DNA from: Mesorhizobium qingshengii | Lineage (GTDB): Bacteria > Pseudomonadota > Alphaproteobacteria > Rhizobiales > Rhizobiaceae | Direction: 5' to 3' | Assembly (NCBI RefSeq): GCF_900103325.1 | Contig: NZ_FMXM01000011.1 | Span: forward strand, 62,001-126,000 | DNA length: 64,000 nucleotides | Shown here: one piece after another, positions 8,870 to 16,093 of the stretch | Position numbering within the stretch: position 1 is the stretch's first letter | Layout: every line of letters begins with the position of its first letter | The notes under the pieces: model-generated | The model's input: only the letters and a program-made list of their open reading frames with translations | Told to the model about the DNA's origin: nothing | Database searches by the model: none | Position numbers and translations under genes: made by a program

Positions 8870-9436
8870 TCAGACCGGCGCGAAAGGCACCAGCATCGGT
8901 ACGCGCCTGGCGTAGTCATCATAGGCGCTGCCCAGTTCGCCGCGCAGGAAGCGCTCTTCCAGTCTTGCCTTCATGACGATGCCGATGGTCAGCAGAATGG
9001 CGCCGGCAACACCCCAGAGAGTGCCTTTCGCCGCCATGGTGGCCAGGATCGCCAGGAGCAGTCCGGTGTAGATCGGATGGCGGACGAGACGGTACGGGCC
9101 GGTGTCGACGACACGGTGCTCGGCCTTGGCGGTGACCGTGCCTGACCACAATCGGCCAAGATGCACGCGTGCCCACCAGCAGAAGGCGAGGCCGACGGCA
9201 ATCAACGCGACGCAGATCCAGGCCTCGGCAAGATTGGGAAACCACAGCCGAAGCCGCCCGACATAGCCGTGCGCCGGAATGAAGAGCAGGATGGTGCCAA
9301 GCATGAGGACCGCCCGGTAAGGCGCCTCGACCTGAAAGCCGGCGCGCTTCTCGACCCGGTCGGCCCAGAAGGCGGCGGCGGCCCATGTCGCGGCCCAGAA
9401 CAGCCAAAGCAGTGTGATTGCCGTCCCCGGACGCAT
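8870..9436 (-). CDS. Isoprenylcysteine carboxyl methyltransferase family membrane protein
   Basis: A 188-residue integral membrane protein with about four or five hydrophobic helices. The C-terminal half carries the ICMT/phospholipid-methyltransferase signature: HRVVDTGPYRLVRHPIYTGL (about 117-136) followed by EERFLRGELGSAYDDYARRV (about 155-174). These residues form the SAM pocket in the PEMT/ICMT superfamily. Bacterial members methylate lipids or unknown small substrates; a prenylated-protein substrate is unlikely. It is convergent with the GFA gene and stands as a single-gene unit. Confidence 0.82.
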   Translation of the reverse strand: MRPGTAITLLWLFWAATWAAAAFWADRVEKRAGFQVEAPYRAVLMLGTILLFIPAHGYVGRLRLWFPNLAEAWICVALIAVGLAFCWWARVHLGRLWSGTVTAKAEHRVVDTGPYRLVRHPIYTGLLLAILATMAAKGTLWGVAGAILLTIGIVMKARLEERFLRGELGSAYDDYARRVPMLVPFAPV

Positions 9437-9579
9437 GATGAGCTCCCTCCTATCTGGGCGGTATCATCAAACCAGCGTGGCGCGGCGGCAATGCGGCGCG
9501 GTACCGAAACAGGTCGGTTTCAGGTAAGAAGGTCGTGATCGAATCCCGATGCGTTCGCGGGGCCGGAGCATTCGCCCGC

Positions 9580-10089
9580 CTATCCCCAGATAAGGATCAC
9601 CGGGGAGGCCAGGAACAGAATGCCGGCAAGGATCCACCGGCTACTGCCGTAAGATTGCACCTCCGAAAGCGGCAGCCACCAGCGTACCAGCGCATAGCCG
9701 ACGGCGATGGCTATGCTGTAGATCAACGCCCACAGGAATATGTGCCACCCCCCACCAAAAAGGCCGATGGCTAAGCCGAAGCCCGTCAAGGCGCCAAGAA
9801 TGCCATAGCCAACGTCGAACATCAGCGTCGTGGTCATGGAGAGCGGTCGCCAGATTACTGGGAATGCAATCGCGACGGCAGCTGTCAGAAGCCAGATGCT
9901 GATGATCGCCTGAAGCGTGGCGGAACTCGCTATCGAGGCGGCAACGCCGGTAAGGTGATCGGGTGTGGAAAGGCGCACAATCTGCGCAATCCGATCAATG
10001 AGCGCGGCCCAAATCCATAGCAGGAACGCGCAAGCCGCAAAGATCAAGAAGTTTCCGGCTGATCGTTTTACGATTTCACTTTGTTCCAT
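9580..10089 (-). CDS. Hypothetical four-helix membrane protein
   Basis: A 169-residue protein with four or five strongly hydrophobic segments (about 14-33, 60-82, 92-125 and 150-168), short polar loops and no recognisable domain. It starts MEQSEIVKRS at ATG 10089, behind AGGAGG about six bases upstream on the minus strand, a good ribosome site. The spacing of helices resembles small Yip1-like or DoxX-like proteins, but no diagnostic motif is visible. It is monocistronic, between the ICMT-like gene and the VOC gene. Confidence 0.65.
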   Translation of the reverse strand: MEQSEIVKRSAGNFLIFAACAFLLWIWAALIDRIAQIVRLSTPDHLTGVAASIASSATLQAIISIWLLTAAVAIAFPVIWRPLSMTTTLMFDVGYGILGALTGFGLAIGLFGGGWHIFLWALIYSIAIAVGYALVRWWLPLSEVQSYGSSRWILAGILFLASPVILIWG

Positions 10090-10182
10090 TGCCGCCTCCT
10101 GCTGTTCTGAAAGCTAGCATCGAAACCGACGCACTGGAACTTGGATGGCTGGAAGCTCTCCTGATGGAAGAGCCTGGCAACA

Positions 10183-10581
10183 TCAGCCGCCAGAACAGCT
10201 GAACATCCATTGCACGCCAAATGCGTCCACGATCATGCCGAAGCTGGTTCCCCAGTATTGCGGCGCCAACGGCACGGTGATCCGGCCACCCGCCGCCATA
10301 CGATCGAAAAGAGCCTGCATGGCGGCGAGGTCGTCGAAGTCCAGCATCAATGCCGAGCCTTTCATCGGCTCCGCGTCATCATTGTCGGAAGCGTGAAACA
10401 GCACCCCCGGACCTTCGAACCGCGCATGCAACACCTTTCCACGCATGGCTTCGGTCCGCACCGGCATGTTGTCGTCGCCCCAGCGCAGCAGGATCGTTCC
10501 CCGGCCAAGGCCGCATTGTTCATAGAAGGCCAGCGCCGGTTCGCAATTGGTGGTGAAGAACAGCGAAGGGGAGAGCCGCAT
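10183..10581 (-). CDS. VOC-family (PhnB/glyoxalase-like) protein
   Basis: A 132-residue protein starting MRLSPSLFFTTNCEPALAFY, the usual start of PhnB-like VOC proteins. The ATG at 10581 follows GGAAG by seven bases; an in-frame ATG at 10599 lacks a ribosome site. Two beta-alpha-beta-beta-beta modules are visible: VLFHASDNDD in the first half and the terminal WGTSFGMIVDAFGVQWMFS, which matches the family's 'G...DPFG..W' ending. Small VOC proteins of this group often have unknown substrates. It lies 25 bp after the tautomerase gene, in the same direction, so the two probably form an operon divergent from the TetR gene. Confidence 0.82.
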   Translation of the reverse strand: MRLSPSLFFTTNCEPALAFYEQCGLGRGTILLRWGDDNMPVRTEAMRGKVLHARFEGPGVLFHASDNDDAEPMKGSALMLDFDDLAAMQALFDRMAAGGRITVPLAPQYWGTSFGMIVDAFGVQWMFSCSGG

Positions 10582-10606
10582 CGGTTCGCTTCCGTTCATC
10601 GCCAGA

Positions 10607-11029
10607 TCAGTGCGCGGCTGCGGTGGCGGCAGCGACAAGCGCGTCACCCGTATATTGCCTGTTACCGATACCCCAGCCGCCGTCGGGCGCGTTGACGATG
10701 TTGATCCATGTGTTTTCAGGCCGGTGGCCGGGCACACAGAGCTCTTCGACAATGCCGCAGGCAGCGGTGATGAAGTCCTTGCGGGCTTCGATCGAGCCAA
10801 GGCCGATGTTGGGCAATTTCAGTTCCACCATGACGACCGGCCGATTGGCGCCGCCGGCGTAGATGTGGTGAGGCGGCAGGACGTGGACCGTGCCGCCGAC
10901 AATCGCGGTGAAGAACGAATTGCCGGTGGCGCCAGAGGCTTCGATGAGGGCGGCGCTAAGACGCGGCAGGATTTCGCGCTCTCCCGCCGGGGTCAGTACG
11001 CCTTCTGGCGCGGTCACGGTGATTGGCAT
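10607..11029 (-). CDS. Tautomerase-superfamily protein with N-terminal catalytic proline
   Basis: A 140-residue protein. ATG at 11029 follows AAAGGAG, and the resulting N-terminus is M-PITV, leaving Pro1 after Met removal, as all active tautomerase-superfamily enzymes require. The length is about twice that of a 4-oxalocrotonate tautomerase monomer, like cis-CaaD/MSAD-type fused-repeat proteins. The second beta-alpha-beta unit begins around residue 70 (NRPVVMVELKLPNIG). Conserved WINI near the C-terminus also fits. Substrate is unknown. It is paired with the downstream VOC gene and divergent from the TetR regulator, which probably controls it. Confidence 0.85.
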   Translation of the reverse strand: MPITVTAPEGVLTPAGEREILPRLSAALIEASGATGNSFFTAIVGGTVHVLPPHHIYAGGANRPVVMVELKLPNIGLGSIEARKDFITAACGIVEELCVPGHRPENTWINIVNAPDGGWGIGNRQYTGDALVAAATAAAH

Positions 11030-11090
11030 TTGGCTCTCCTTTGCCTTTGGTTGCATGGCCTTGCTGGCAGGGTGTCATTCGGCTTGCCAT

Positions 11091-11145
11091 GTTTCGTATC
11101 AATTGTTACGTTATGGGGAGAAGGCGAGTCAATAGGTTTCGTATC
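11091..11145. promoter_or_regulatory. Direct repeat GTTTCGTATC x2 in divergent TetR/tautomerase promoter
   Basis: The decamer GTTTCGTATC occurs at 11091-11100 and again at 11136-11145, in the 123-bp gap between the divergent tautomerase and TetR genes. The second copy ends eight bases before the TetR ATG. This spacing suits an operator through which the regulator would repress both itself and the tautomerase-VOC unit. The region is AT-rich relative to its surroundings. The regulator link is inferred from position. Confidence 0.45.
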
Positions 11146-11152
11146 GATCACT

Positions 11153-11794
11153 ATGGATAAATTGGAAAAGCCTAGGGGTGGCCGGCCGCGCGCATTCGAC
11201 CCCGATCGGGCTCTGGATGCGGCGATGCATCTGTTCTGGGAGCACGGCTATGAGGCAACGTCGCTGGCCATGCTGCGCGAGGCGATGGGGCTGACGCCGC
11301 CGCAAATCTACAACGCCTTCACCGACAAGGAGACTTTGTTCCGCAAGGCGCTGATGCGCTACCACCAGACCGAGATAGGGTTTGCGCTTGAGGCATTGAG
11401 CGCGCCGGTGCCGACACGGGAGGCGATCCGGCGGTTGCTGCTCGGCGCGGCGGAGGCCTATTCCCGGCCCGGCAAGCCCGGCGGATGCCTGTTCGTCAGC
11501 GGTGCGCTGGCAACTTCGCCACAGGCGCAAGCCGTTGCGGATGAGCTCAAGACCTATCGCAAGGCGAGTGAGGCGGCGATTGCGGACCGGCTGGCCAACG
11601 GCAAGGCAGTGGGCGACCTGCCGGAAAACCTATCGGTCGAGGGCTTCGCCAAATACCTGGCAGGTGTCATGAACGGCATGTCGATCCAGGCGCGGGACGG
11701 CGCGTCGGTCGAAGAGTTGCGCGTTTTGGCCCAAACCGCCCTTGCGGCCTTGCCGGCCGAAGGGCAAAACCAAACGGCATCATCCAAGGAATGA
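11153..11794 (+). CDS. TetR/AcrR family transcriptional regulator
   Basis: A 213-residue regulator. The N-terminal helix-turn-helix region reads GRPRAFDPDRALDAAMHLFW, then EHGYEATSLAMLREAMGLTP with PQIYNAFTDKETLF (residues about 9-62), the standard TetR DNA-binding domain. The C-terminal ligand domain (KPGGCLFVSGAL, about residues 105-116) resembles the group that represses nearby oxidoreductases. The start at 11153 is chosen because the DNA-binding domain begins right after it; longer frames run into the divergent gene. It is followed by the MOSC gene after four bases, so the two are co-transcribed. Confidence 0.9.
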   Translation: MDKLEKPRGGRPRAFDPDRALDAAMHLFWEHGYEATSLAMLREAMGLTPPQIYNAFTDKETLFRKALMRYHQTEIGFALEALSAPVPTREAIRRLLLGAAEAYSRPGKPGGCLFVSGALATSPQAQAVADELKTYRKASEAAIADRLANGKAVGDLPENLSVEGFAKYLAGVMNGMSIQARDGASVEELRVLAQTALAALPAEGQNQTASSKE

Positions 11795-11798
11795 AGCC

Positions 11799-12416
11799 AT
11801 GCTGGATCTCTTCCCCGAGGCTGAAAAGCCGCTCGAAATCATCCCGGCGCGAAAGCTTGCCGCCAGGGCGGCAGCACTTTACCTCGCGCCATCGGATCAT
11901 TTCGAGACACGCCCGGTGGACGAGTTGCGCCTGGGCTTCGACGGCATATCAGGCGATTTCCATGCCGGATCGACGCGGCGTTCGGGCGGACGCGAGCCAT
12001 GGTATCCGCGCGGCACCGAAATGCGCAACGAACGGCAGTTGTCTGTCGTGGCGGCGGATGAATTGGCCATCGTCGCCGAACGGATGGGTCTCGCCGAAAT
12101 CAAGCCGGAGTGGATCGGCGCCAATCTGGTGATCGAAGGCGTGCCGCATTTGTCCATGCTGCCGGCCGGCACGCTGCTGTTCTTCAAGGGCGGCGCGACC
12201 ATCAAGGTCGACGCGCAGAACGGACCTTGCCGCATCTCCGGCCGATCGATCGCCGAAAACGCCGGCATGGCCGACGTTGAAGCCGGCGCGCTGTTGTTCC
12301 CGAAGGCCGCTAAGCGGCTTCGGGGCGTCGTCGCGTGGGTCGAGAAGCCGGGAACGATCAGGGCAGGCGAAGAAATCTCGGTGCGCGTGCCCGAGCAGTG
12401 GATCTATCCGGCTTAG
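11799..12416 (+). CDS. MOSC-domain protein
   Basis: A 205-residue protein whose central part matches MOSC domains: RNERQLSVVAADELAIVAER (about 72-91), then GANLVIEGV (about 108-116), and the Cys motif NGPCRISGR in place of the usual NPCxxx. MOSC proteins handle sulfur or molybdenum-cofactor-bound groups, including YiiM-type N-hydroxylated base reduction. The conserved cysteine is present. The ATG at 11799 follows the TetR stop by four bases with AAGGAA upstream, indicating translational coupling. A convergent terminator hairpin follows. Substrate is unknown. Confidence 0.82.
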   Translation: MLDLFPEAEKPLEIIPARKLAARAAALYLAPSDHFETRPVDELRLGFDGISGDFHAGSTRRSGGREPWYPRGTEMRNERQLSVVAADELAIVAERMGLAEIKPEWIGANLVIEGVPHLSMLPAGTLLFFKGGATIKVDAQNGPCRISGRSIAENAGMADVEAGALLFPKAAKRLRGVVAWVEKPGTIRAGEEISVRVPEQWIYPA

Positions 12417-12425
12417 CAGGGCAGG

Positions 12426-12458
12426 GCTACGCCACCGGAGGCGGCGTAGCGGGATTTT
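12426..12458. terminator. Convergent terminator hairpin between MOSC and SDR genes
   Basis: Arms GCTACGCC (12426-12433) and GGCGTAGC (12443-12450) are perfect and followed by GGGATTTT. The position between two convergent stop codons supports a two-way terminator. Confidence 0.55.
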
Positions 12459-12465
12459 GCATCGT

Positions 12466-13308
12466 CTAGGCTGCCTTGCGGTTCTTCTTGGCGCCTTGCG
12501 CCATGACGGAAACGTGGTCCCATTTTTCCCAGGTGGCGAGACGGTTGGCGTATTCCCGTTTGATCATCGGCAGGCCGCCATCGCCGAAGAAGACCCTGAG
12601 CGGCGGCTCGGCCGCATCGACGATGGCCAGCATCGCCGGGCCCGTGGCCTCGGGATCGCCGGCGACCGAATTGGCGCGGCGCTCGGCCATCTTGGCGCGC
12701 GCGGGAGCGTAGGCTTCGATCGGTTGGGAGACCTTGGCCGACGGGCCAGCCCAGTCGGTGGAGAAGCCGCCGGGTTCGACCAGCGTGACATGGATGCCGA
12801 ATTCCGCGACCTCGATGCTCAGCGACTGGCTGAAGGCTTCGAGCGCCCATTTCGAGGCGTGGTAGAGGCCGAGCGAGGCAAAGGCATTGACGCCGCCGAT
12901 CGACGAGATCTGGATGATGTGGCCGGAACGTTGCGCCCGCATGATCGGCAGCGCGGCCTGGGTCACCCACAGGGCGCCGAACACGTTGGTTTCGATCTGG
13001 TCGCGGGCTTCCTGTTCGCTGACTTCCTCGATGGCGCCAAAATGGCCATAGCCGGCATTGTTGATGACGACGTCGAGCCGGCCAAAGCGCTTGTGCGCTT
13101 CGGCGACAGCGGCATCCACGGCTTTCTTGTCGGTGACGTCGAGCTTTATCGCGGCAATGTTGTCGCCGTATTTCTCGACGAGATCGGCGAGCGTGCCGGC
13201 ATCGCGGGCGGTCGCGGCGACGCGGTCGCCACGCGCCAATGCGGCCTCGGCCCAGACGCGGCCAAAACCCTTCGACGATCCGGTGATGAACCAAACCTTG
13301 TTTGTCAT
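12466..13308 (-). CDS. Short-chain dehydrogenase/reductase (classical SDR)
   Basis: A 280-residue NAD(P)-dependent oxidoreductase. The cofactor motif TGSSKGFG (residues 9-16), NNAG (83-86) and catalytic Ser135/136, Tyr149 and Lys153 (YHASK) are all present. ATARD after the second strand (residues 32-36) suggests NADP preference. The C-terminal segment is longer than in FabG and matches the 'oxidoreductase, SDR family' group acting on retinol/steroid-like or unknown carbonyls. The start at 13308 is placed at the conserved MTNKVWFITG; the upstream extension is out of family. Substrate is unknown. Confidence 0.88.
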   Translation of the reverse strand: MTNKVWFITGSSKGFGRVWAEAALARGDRVAATARDAGTLADLVEKYGDNIAAIKLDVTDKKAVDAAVAEAHKRFGRLDVVINNAGYGHFGAIEEVSEQEARDQIETNVFGALWVTQAALPIMRAQRSGHIIQISSIGGVNAFASLGLYHASKWALEAFSQSLSIEVAEFGIHVTLVEPGGFSTDWAGPSAKVSQPIEAYAPARAKMAERRANSVAGDPEATGPAMLAIVDAAEPPLRVFFGDGGLPMIKREYANRLATWEKWDHVSVMAQGAKKNRKAA

Positions 13309-13441
13309 GATGTGGAATCCTTGCCCCTGCGGGCGTGATTTTCGGGTGAAAGCGGAGGCTTCTCCGCTTGCGGGCATATACGGCGTATCCCGGGATTTTC
13401 CAGAGGCGAGGGGGAATCTTTTTGAACAAGCCGCCCTTTGA

Positions 13442-14404
13442 TCAGGGATAGCGCACCGGGTTCGACCATGCCGGATCGTCGTGCTTCTCCCAGTAACGCG
13501 CCATCAGCCGGCTGGTGATCGCGCCGACCTTGCCGTCCGCCACCGGGGTGCCGTCGATCCGCGTCACCGGCATGATGCCACCGGCGGTCGAGGTGATAAA
13601 GACTTCGTCGGCCGCCTTGAGCGCGGCGACGCTGACATTGGCGGCCGTAGCGGCAAGTCCGGCCTCGGCGCAGAGATCGAAAACGGTGCGGCGGGTGATG
13701 CCGGGCAGCACGCCGATGTCCGGCGTCGACAGTTTGCCGTCCTTGACGCAGAAGACGTTGAAACCCGGGCCCTCGGCAACATTGCCGTTGAAATCAAGGA
13801 TGAGCGCGGTCTCGGCACCGCTGTCATAGGCATCATAGAGACCGCGCACCAAGTCGAGCCAGTGGTAGTTCTTGATCGCCGGGTCGATCGAGGCCGGCGG
13901 AATGCGCACCTTGTCGCTGACCGCGACATGCAGGCCGCGCCGCAATTGCTCGGCATTGGCGACCGAGCCGAACGGCACGGCGAAGGCCATGAAGCGGTTG
14001 ACCGCCTGGCGCGGGTCGCGGCTGAAGGTCGGCGAGGCGCCGCGCGTGCACAGCACCTCGACATAGGCTGCGCGGTGACCCGACAGTGCGACGCAATTGT
14101 GCAGGATTTCAGCCACGCCCTCGCGGTCGAAGGGGATCGTCATCCGCAGCTTTTCCAGCCCGCCGAAGAAGCGCTCGAGGTGCAGGTCGAGGCGGAAGAA
14201 GCGGCCGTTCCAGACATGCACCGTGTCGTAGGTGGCGTCGGAATGCAGGAAGCCCCAATCCAGCACCGAGATCTTCGCTTGCGACATCGGCAGGTACTGG
14301 CCGTCCAGGAAGGCGATGCCCTTGGGATAGGAATGCGGGTCGACGTGGCGGTCGCTGACCGCAGGCAGTGGCTTCGTGTCCTGTATTGCCGTCGTCTGGC
14401 TCAT
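13442..14404 (-). CDS. Class IV PLP aminotransferase (D-amino acid / (R)-amine transaminase-like)
   Basis: A 320-residue fold-type IV transaminase. The PLP lysine is Lys178 in AIKNYHWLDLV, and the phosphate-binding loops VLPGITRRTV and STAGGIMPVT are present. ATG 14404 follows AGAGGAAG. The active-site segment WGFLHSDATYDTVHVW (50-65) and YVEVLCTRG (about 114-122) differ from branched-chain aminotransferase (YxR) and from housekeeping D-alanine aminotransferase. They resemble sequences of (R)-selective amine transaminases found in some fungi and alphaproteobacteria. Physiological substrate is unknown. It is monocistronic and divergent from the secreted-protein gene. Confidence 0.85.
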   Translation of the reverse strand: MSQTTAIQDTKPLPAVSDRHVDPHSYPKGIAFLDGQYLPMSQAKISVLDWGFLHSDATYDTVHVWNGRFFRLDLHLERFFGGLEKLRMTIPFDREGVAEILHNCVALSGHRAAYVEVLCTRGASPTFSRDPRQAVNRFMAFAVPFGSVANAEQLRRGLHVAVSDKVRIPPASIDPAIKNYHWLDLVRGLYDAYDSGAETALILDFNGNVAEGPGFNVFCVKDGKLSTPDIGVLPGITRRTVFDLCAEAGLAATAANVSVAALKAADEVFITSTAGGIMPVTRIDGTPVADGKVGAITSRLMARYWEKHDDPAWSNPVRYP

Positions 14405-14561
14405 CGGGCTTCCTCTCGCGCAAGGCGGAATCCGCAGGCTATCGGCCCCAAGCGGAAGCGATAGAGCCACCCGCCCGGCGCTGTTCGTCCTCCAGGGCGA
14501 ACCGGCCGATACATCGGACTGGAATTGCCCTACAATTGTGCGGCTCTGAACGGGAGGGGAC

Positions 14562-15065
14562 ATGGGCAGGCTTGGGACCGTCATCGCAGGCATGATGATT
14601 TTCGCCGCCGCGGGCGAAGCCAGTGCGCAGTGCGCGAAAGAAGGTGAGGACCTGTGCCAGGGCGGCCAGACCTATCGCTGTGAGAAGACAGGCAGCGAAT
14701 TGACGCCGATCTTCCAGAACGTTCCGTGCGGTGTGAATGTGCCGACGCTGACCGGCACCTGGGTTGGCAACGGCCACCAGAGTCCGGCCGGCGACGCCGG
14801 CGCCGACTGGTCGATCGCCATGACGATCAATGAGGGCGGCGCGTCGATCGATTATCCATCGCTCGGCTGTGGCGGATCGCTGTCGCAGACGTCCAGGGAC
14901 GACACTTCGGCGCAATACCATGAGAGCATCACTTACGGTCAGGACAAGTGCATCGACGGCGGCGACATCACCGTCAGGTTTTTCAAGGGGAACCTGTCCT
15001 GGACCTGGGTCGGCCAGGCGGACGGCCAGCCCTACAATGCGGTCGCCGTCCTGACGCGGCAATAG
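14562..15065 (+). CDS. Secreted cysteine-containing protein of unknown function
   Basis: A 167-residue precursor with a signal peptide (residues 1-22, cut likely after ASA). The mature part begins QCAKEGEDLCQGGQTYRC, a small Cys-rich segment with four cysteines by residue 56, followed by a beta-rich domain with GTWVGNG and a C-terminal WTWVGQAD. Two more cysteines occur (CGG and DKC). The GTW...G motif recalls lipocalin-like or DUF-type secreted proteins, but I do not recognise a family. The ATG at 14562 follows a strong GGGAGGGGAC ribosome site. It is convergent with the DUF2293 gene. Confidence 0.7.
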   Translation: MGRLGTVIAGMMIFAAAGEASAQCAKEGEDLCQGGQTYRCEKTGSELTPIFQNVPCGVNVPTLTGTWVGNGHQSPAGDAGADWSIAMTINEGGASIDYPSLGCGGSLSQTSRDDTSAQYHESITYGQDKCIDGGDITVRFFKGNLSWTWVGQADGQPYNAVAVLTRQ

Positions 15066-15080
15066 GCGGACTTGCCGCCT
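15064..15080. terminator. Short convergent hairpin
   Basis: AGGCGG-ACTTG-CCGCCT spans the stop codons of the two convergent genes and is followed by TTATTC on the plus strand. The stem is short, so it is a weak candidate for a two-way terminator. Confidence 0.4.
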
Positions 15081-15394
15081 TATTCATCCTCGTCATCGGC
15101 GTCGAGCAGCCGTGTCGCGCGCCAGCGGGTGAGCACGATGTTGGTCTGCTCTATGACGAAGAAACGCGCCGAGTCGCGGTCGTAGCCCTCGCTTAGCAGC
15201 TTCTCGTAATCGGTGTGCATGTGGCGGATATGGGCAATGGTTGCGAGCCACACGGCGATGGTCGGCGGCAAGGTCTTCATATGAACCGCGCCGGCGTCGG
15301 TACGGATCTTCTCCATGTCGGCATAGGGCGCCAGCGGCAGAAGCGCGGTCAGCGCCTTGGCGATGGCGCGACGTCGGCCCGTCGGCGCTTTCAT
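15080..15394 (-). CDS. DUF2293-type conserved protein
   Basis: A 104-residue basic-then-acidic protein. The centre, LPPTIAVWLATIAHIRHMHT followed by DYEKLLSEGYDRDSARFF, matches the conserved core of DUF2293 proteins common in Rhizobiales. The C-terminus ends in an acidic tail (DADDEDE). Its ATG overlaps the trmO stop codon by four bases (15391-15394), so it is translationally coupled to trmO. A role connected with tRNA or nucleic acids is only suggested by this coupling. Confidence 0.75.
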   Translation of the reverse strand: MKAPTGRRRAIAKALTALLPLAPYADMEKIRTDAGAVHMKTLPPTIAVWLATIAHIRHMHTDYEKLLSEGYDRDSARFFVIEQTNIVLTRWRATRLLDADDEDE

Positions 15395-15915
15395 CGCTCG
15401 TTGCGGCCTTCCATGGTCGCCTCTGATATGGCGTCGGTCGAAGCGAAATAGGGCTTGATATCGATGACCGGCGTGCCGTCGAGCACGTCGATGGCGTCAA
15501 GATCGATGCGCCCGGTGGCGATGTTGAGTCCGACGAGCCTCGCCACATGCAGGCCGACCGGGTTCGGCCGGGCAGGGGAGCGCAGGCCGAATACGCCTTT
15601 CGCTTCAGCCGCATGGCGGGGTTTCTGCACAATCAGATTCCGCGGCGCGTGGTGCAGCCAGGACAGGATGATGACGTGGCTGGCGCGCTCCAGGCCCCGC
15701 AGGCCTTCACGGTAAGGCGGGTCGATGGTCAGCACCGCCGGCCGCCCGGTCTCGCGCGCGTTGCGCATGTTCTTCGGGCAGGCCTCCCGCGTCGTCCATG
15801 GCGAGGCGATGCGGCCGATGAAGACGATGCCGCCATCCGGCGGCATTAGTGCCGGGTCGGTTTCCAGTCTCTGCTCGCCTTCGCGCGCCTCGAACATTTC
15901 ACGCGGTGCGGTCAT
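15391..15915 (-). CDS. trmO: tRNA (N6-threonylcarbamoyladenosine-37)-N6-methyltransferase TrmO
   Basis: A 174-residue TsaA-like beta-barrel protein. Diagnostic segments are IGRIASPW near the N-terminus, GLERASHVIILSWLHHA in the middle and GLRSPARPNPVGLHVARL, the SAM-binding 'SPxRPNPIG' motif. TrmO methylates t6A37 of tRNAs reading ACY codons. The start is placed at the ATG at 15915, which has AGGAAG nine bases upstream; the in-frame ATG at 15924 abuts the same ribosome site too closely. The gene opens a two-gene unit with the DUF2293 gene. Confidence 0.88.
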   Translation of the reverse strand: MTAPREMFEAREGEQRLETDPALMPPDGGIVFIGRIASPWTTREACPKNMRNARETGRPAVLTIDPPYREGLRGLERASHVIILSWLHHAPRNLIVQKPRHAAEAKGVFGLRSPARPNPVGLHVARLVGLNIATGRIDLDAIDVLDGTPVIDIKPYFASTDAISEATMEGRNER

Positions 15916-15935
15916 TCTGCCCATCTTCCTGTTGG

Positions 15936-15982
15936 TGCATATCCTTGTCCCAAGATCGCTACACAGTTTTGGGAGGCATGGA
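15936..15982. repeat. Degenerate copy of the 47-bp palindromic repeat
   Basis: Its length and layout match the three better copies at 23427, 56643 and 59583: TGCAT start, TGTCCCAA...GTTTTGGG core and a GGCATG end. The outer arms have decayed. It sits just upstream of trmO. Confidence 0.65.
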
Positions 15983-16053
15983 GCGGGAAATCACGCATGC
16001 GGCATTTTCTTGTCCGGAAGCGACATAGCGCTTGCAAGGTTTGGAAAATCGAC

Positions 16054-16069
16054 ATAAACATATGTTTAT
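16054..16069. promoter_or_regulatory. Perfect 16-bp palindrome, likely operator of the ArsR-MTase/metF operon
   Basis: ATAAACATATGTTTAT is a perfect palindrome in an AT-rich stretch that stands out in this GC-rich genome. It ends 24 bp before the ATG of the ArsR-methyltransferase gene and would overlap the promoter -10 region. Length, symmetry and AT content fit an ArsR-family dimer site, which suggests autoregulation together with metF. Confidence 0.65.
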
Positions 16070-16093
16070 ATCTTTTTCAAAGAGAATACACTG

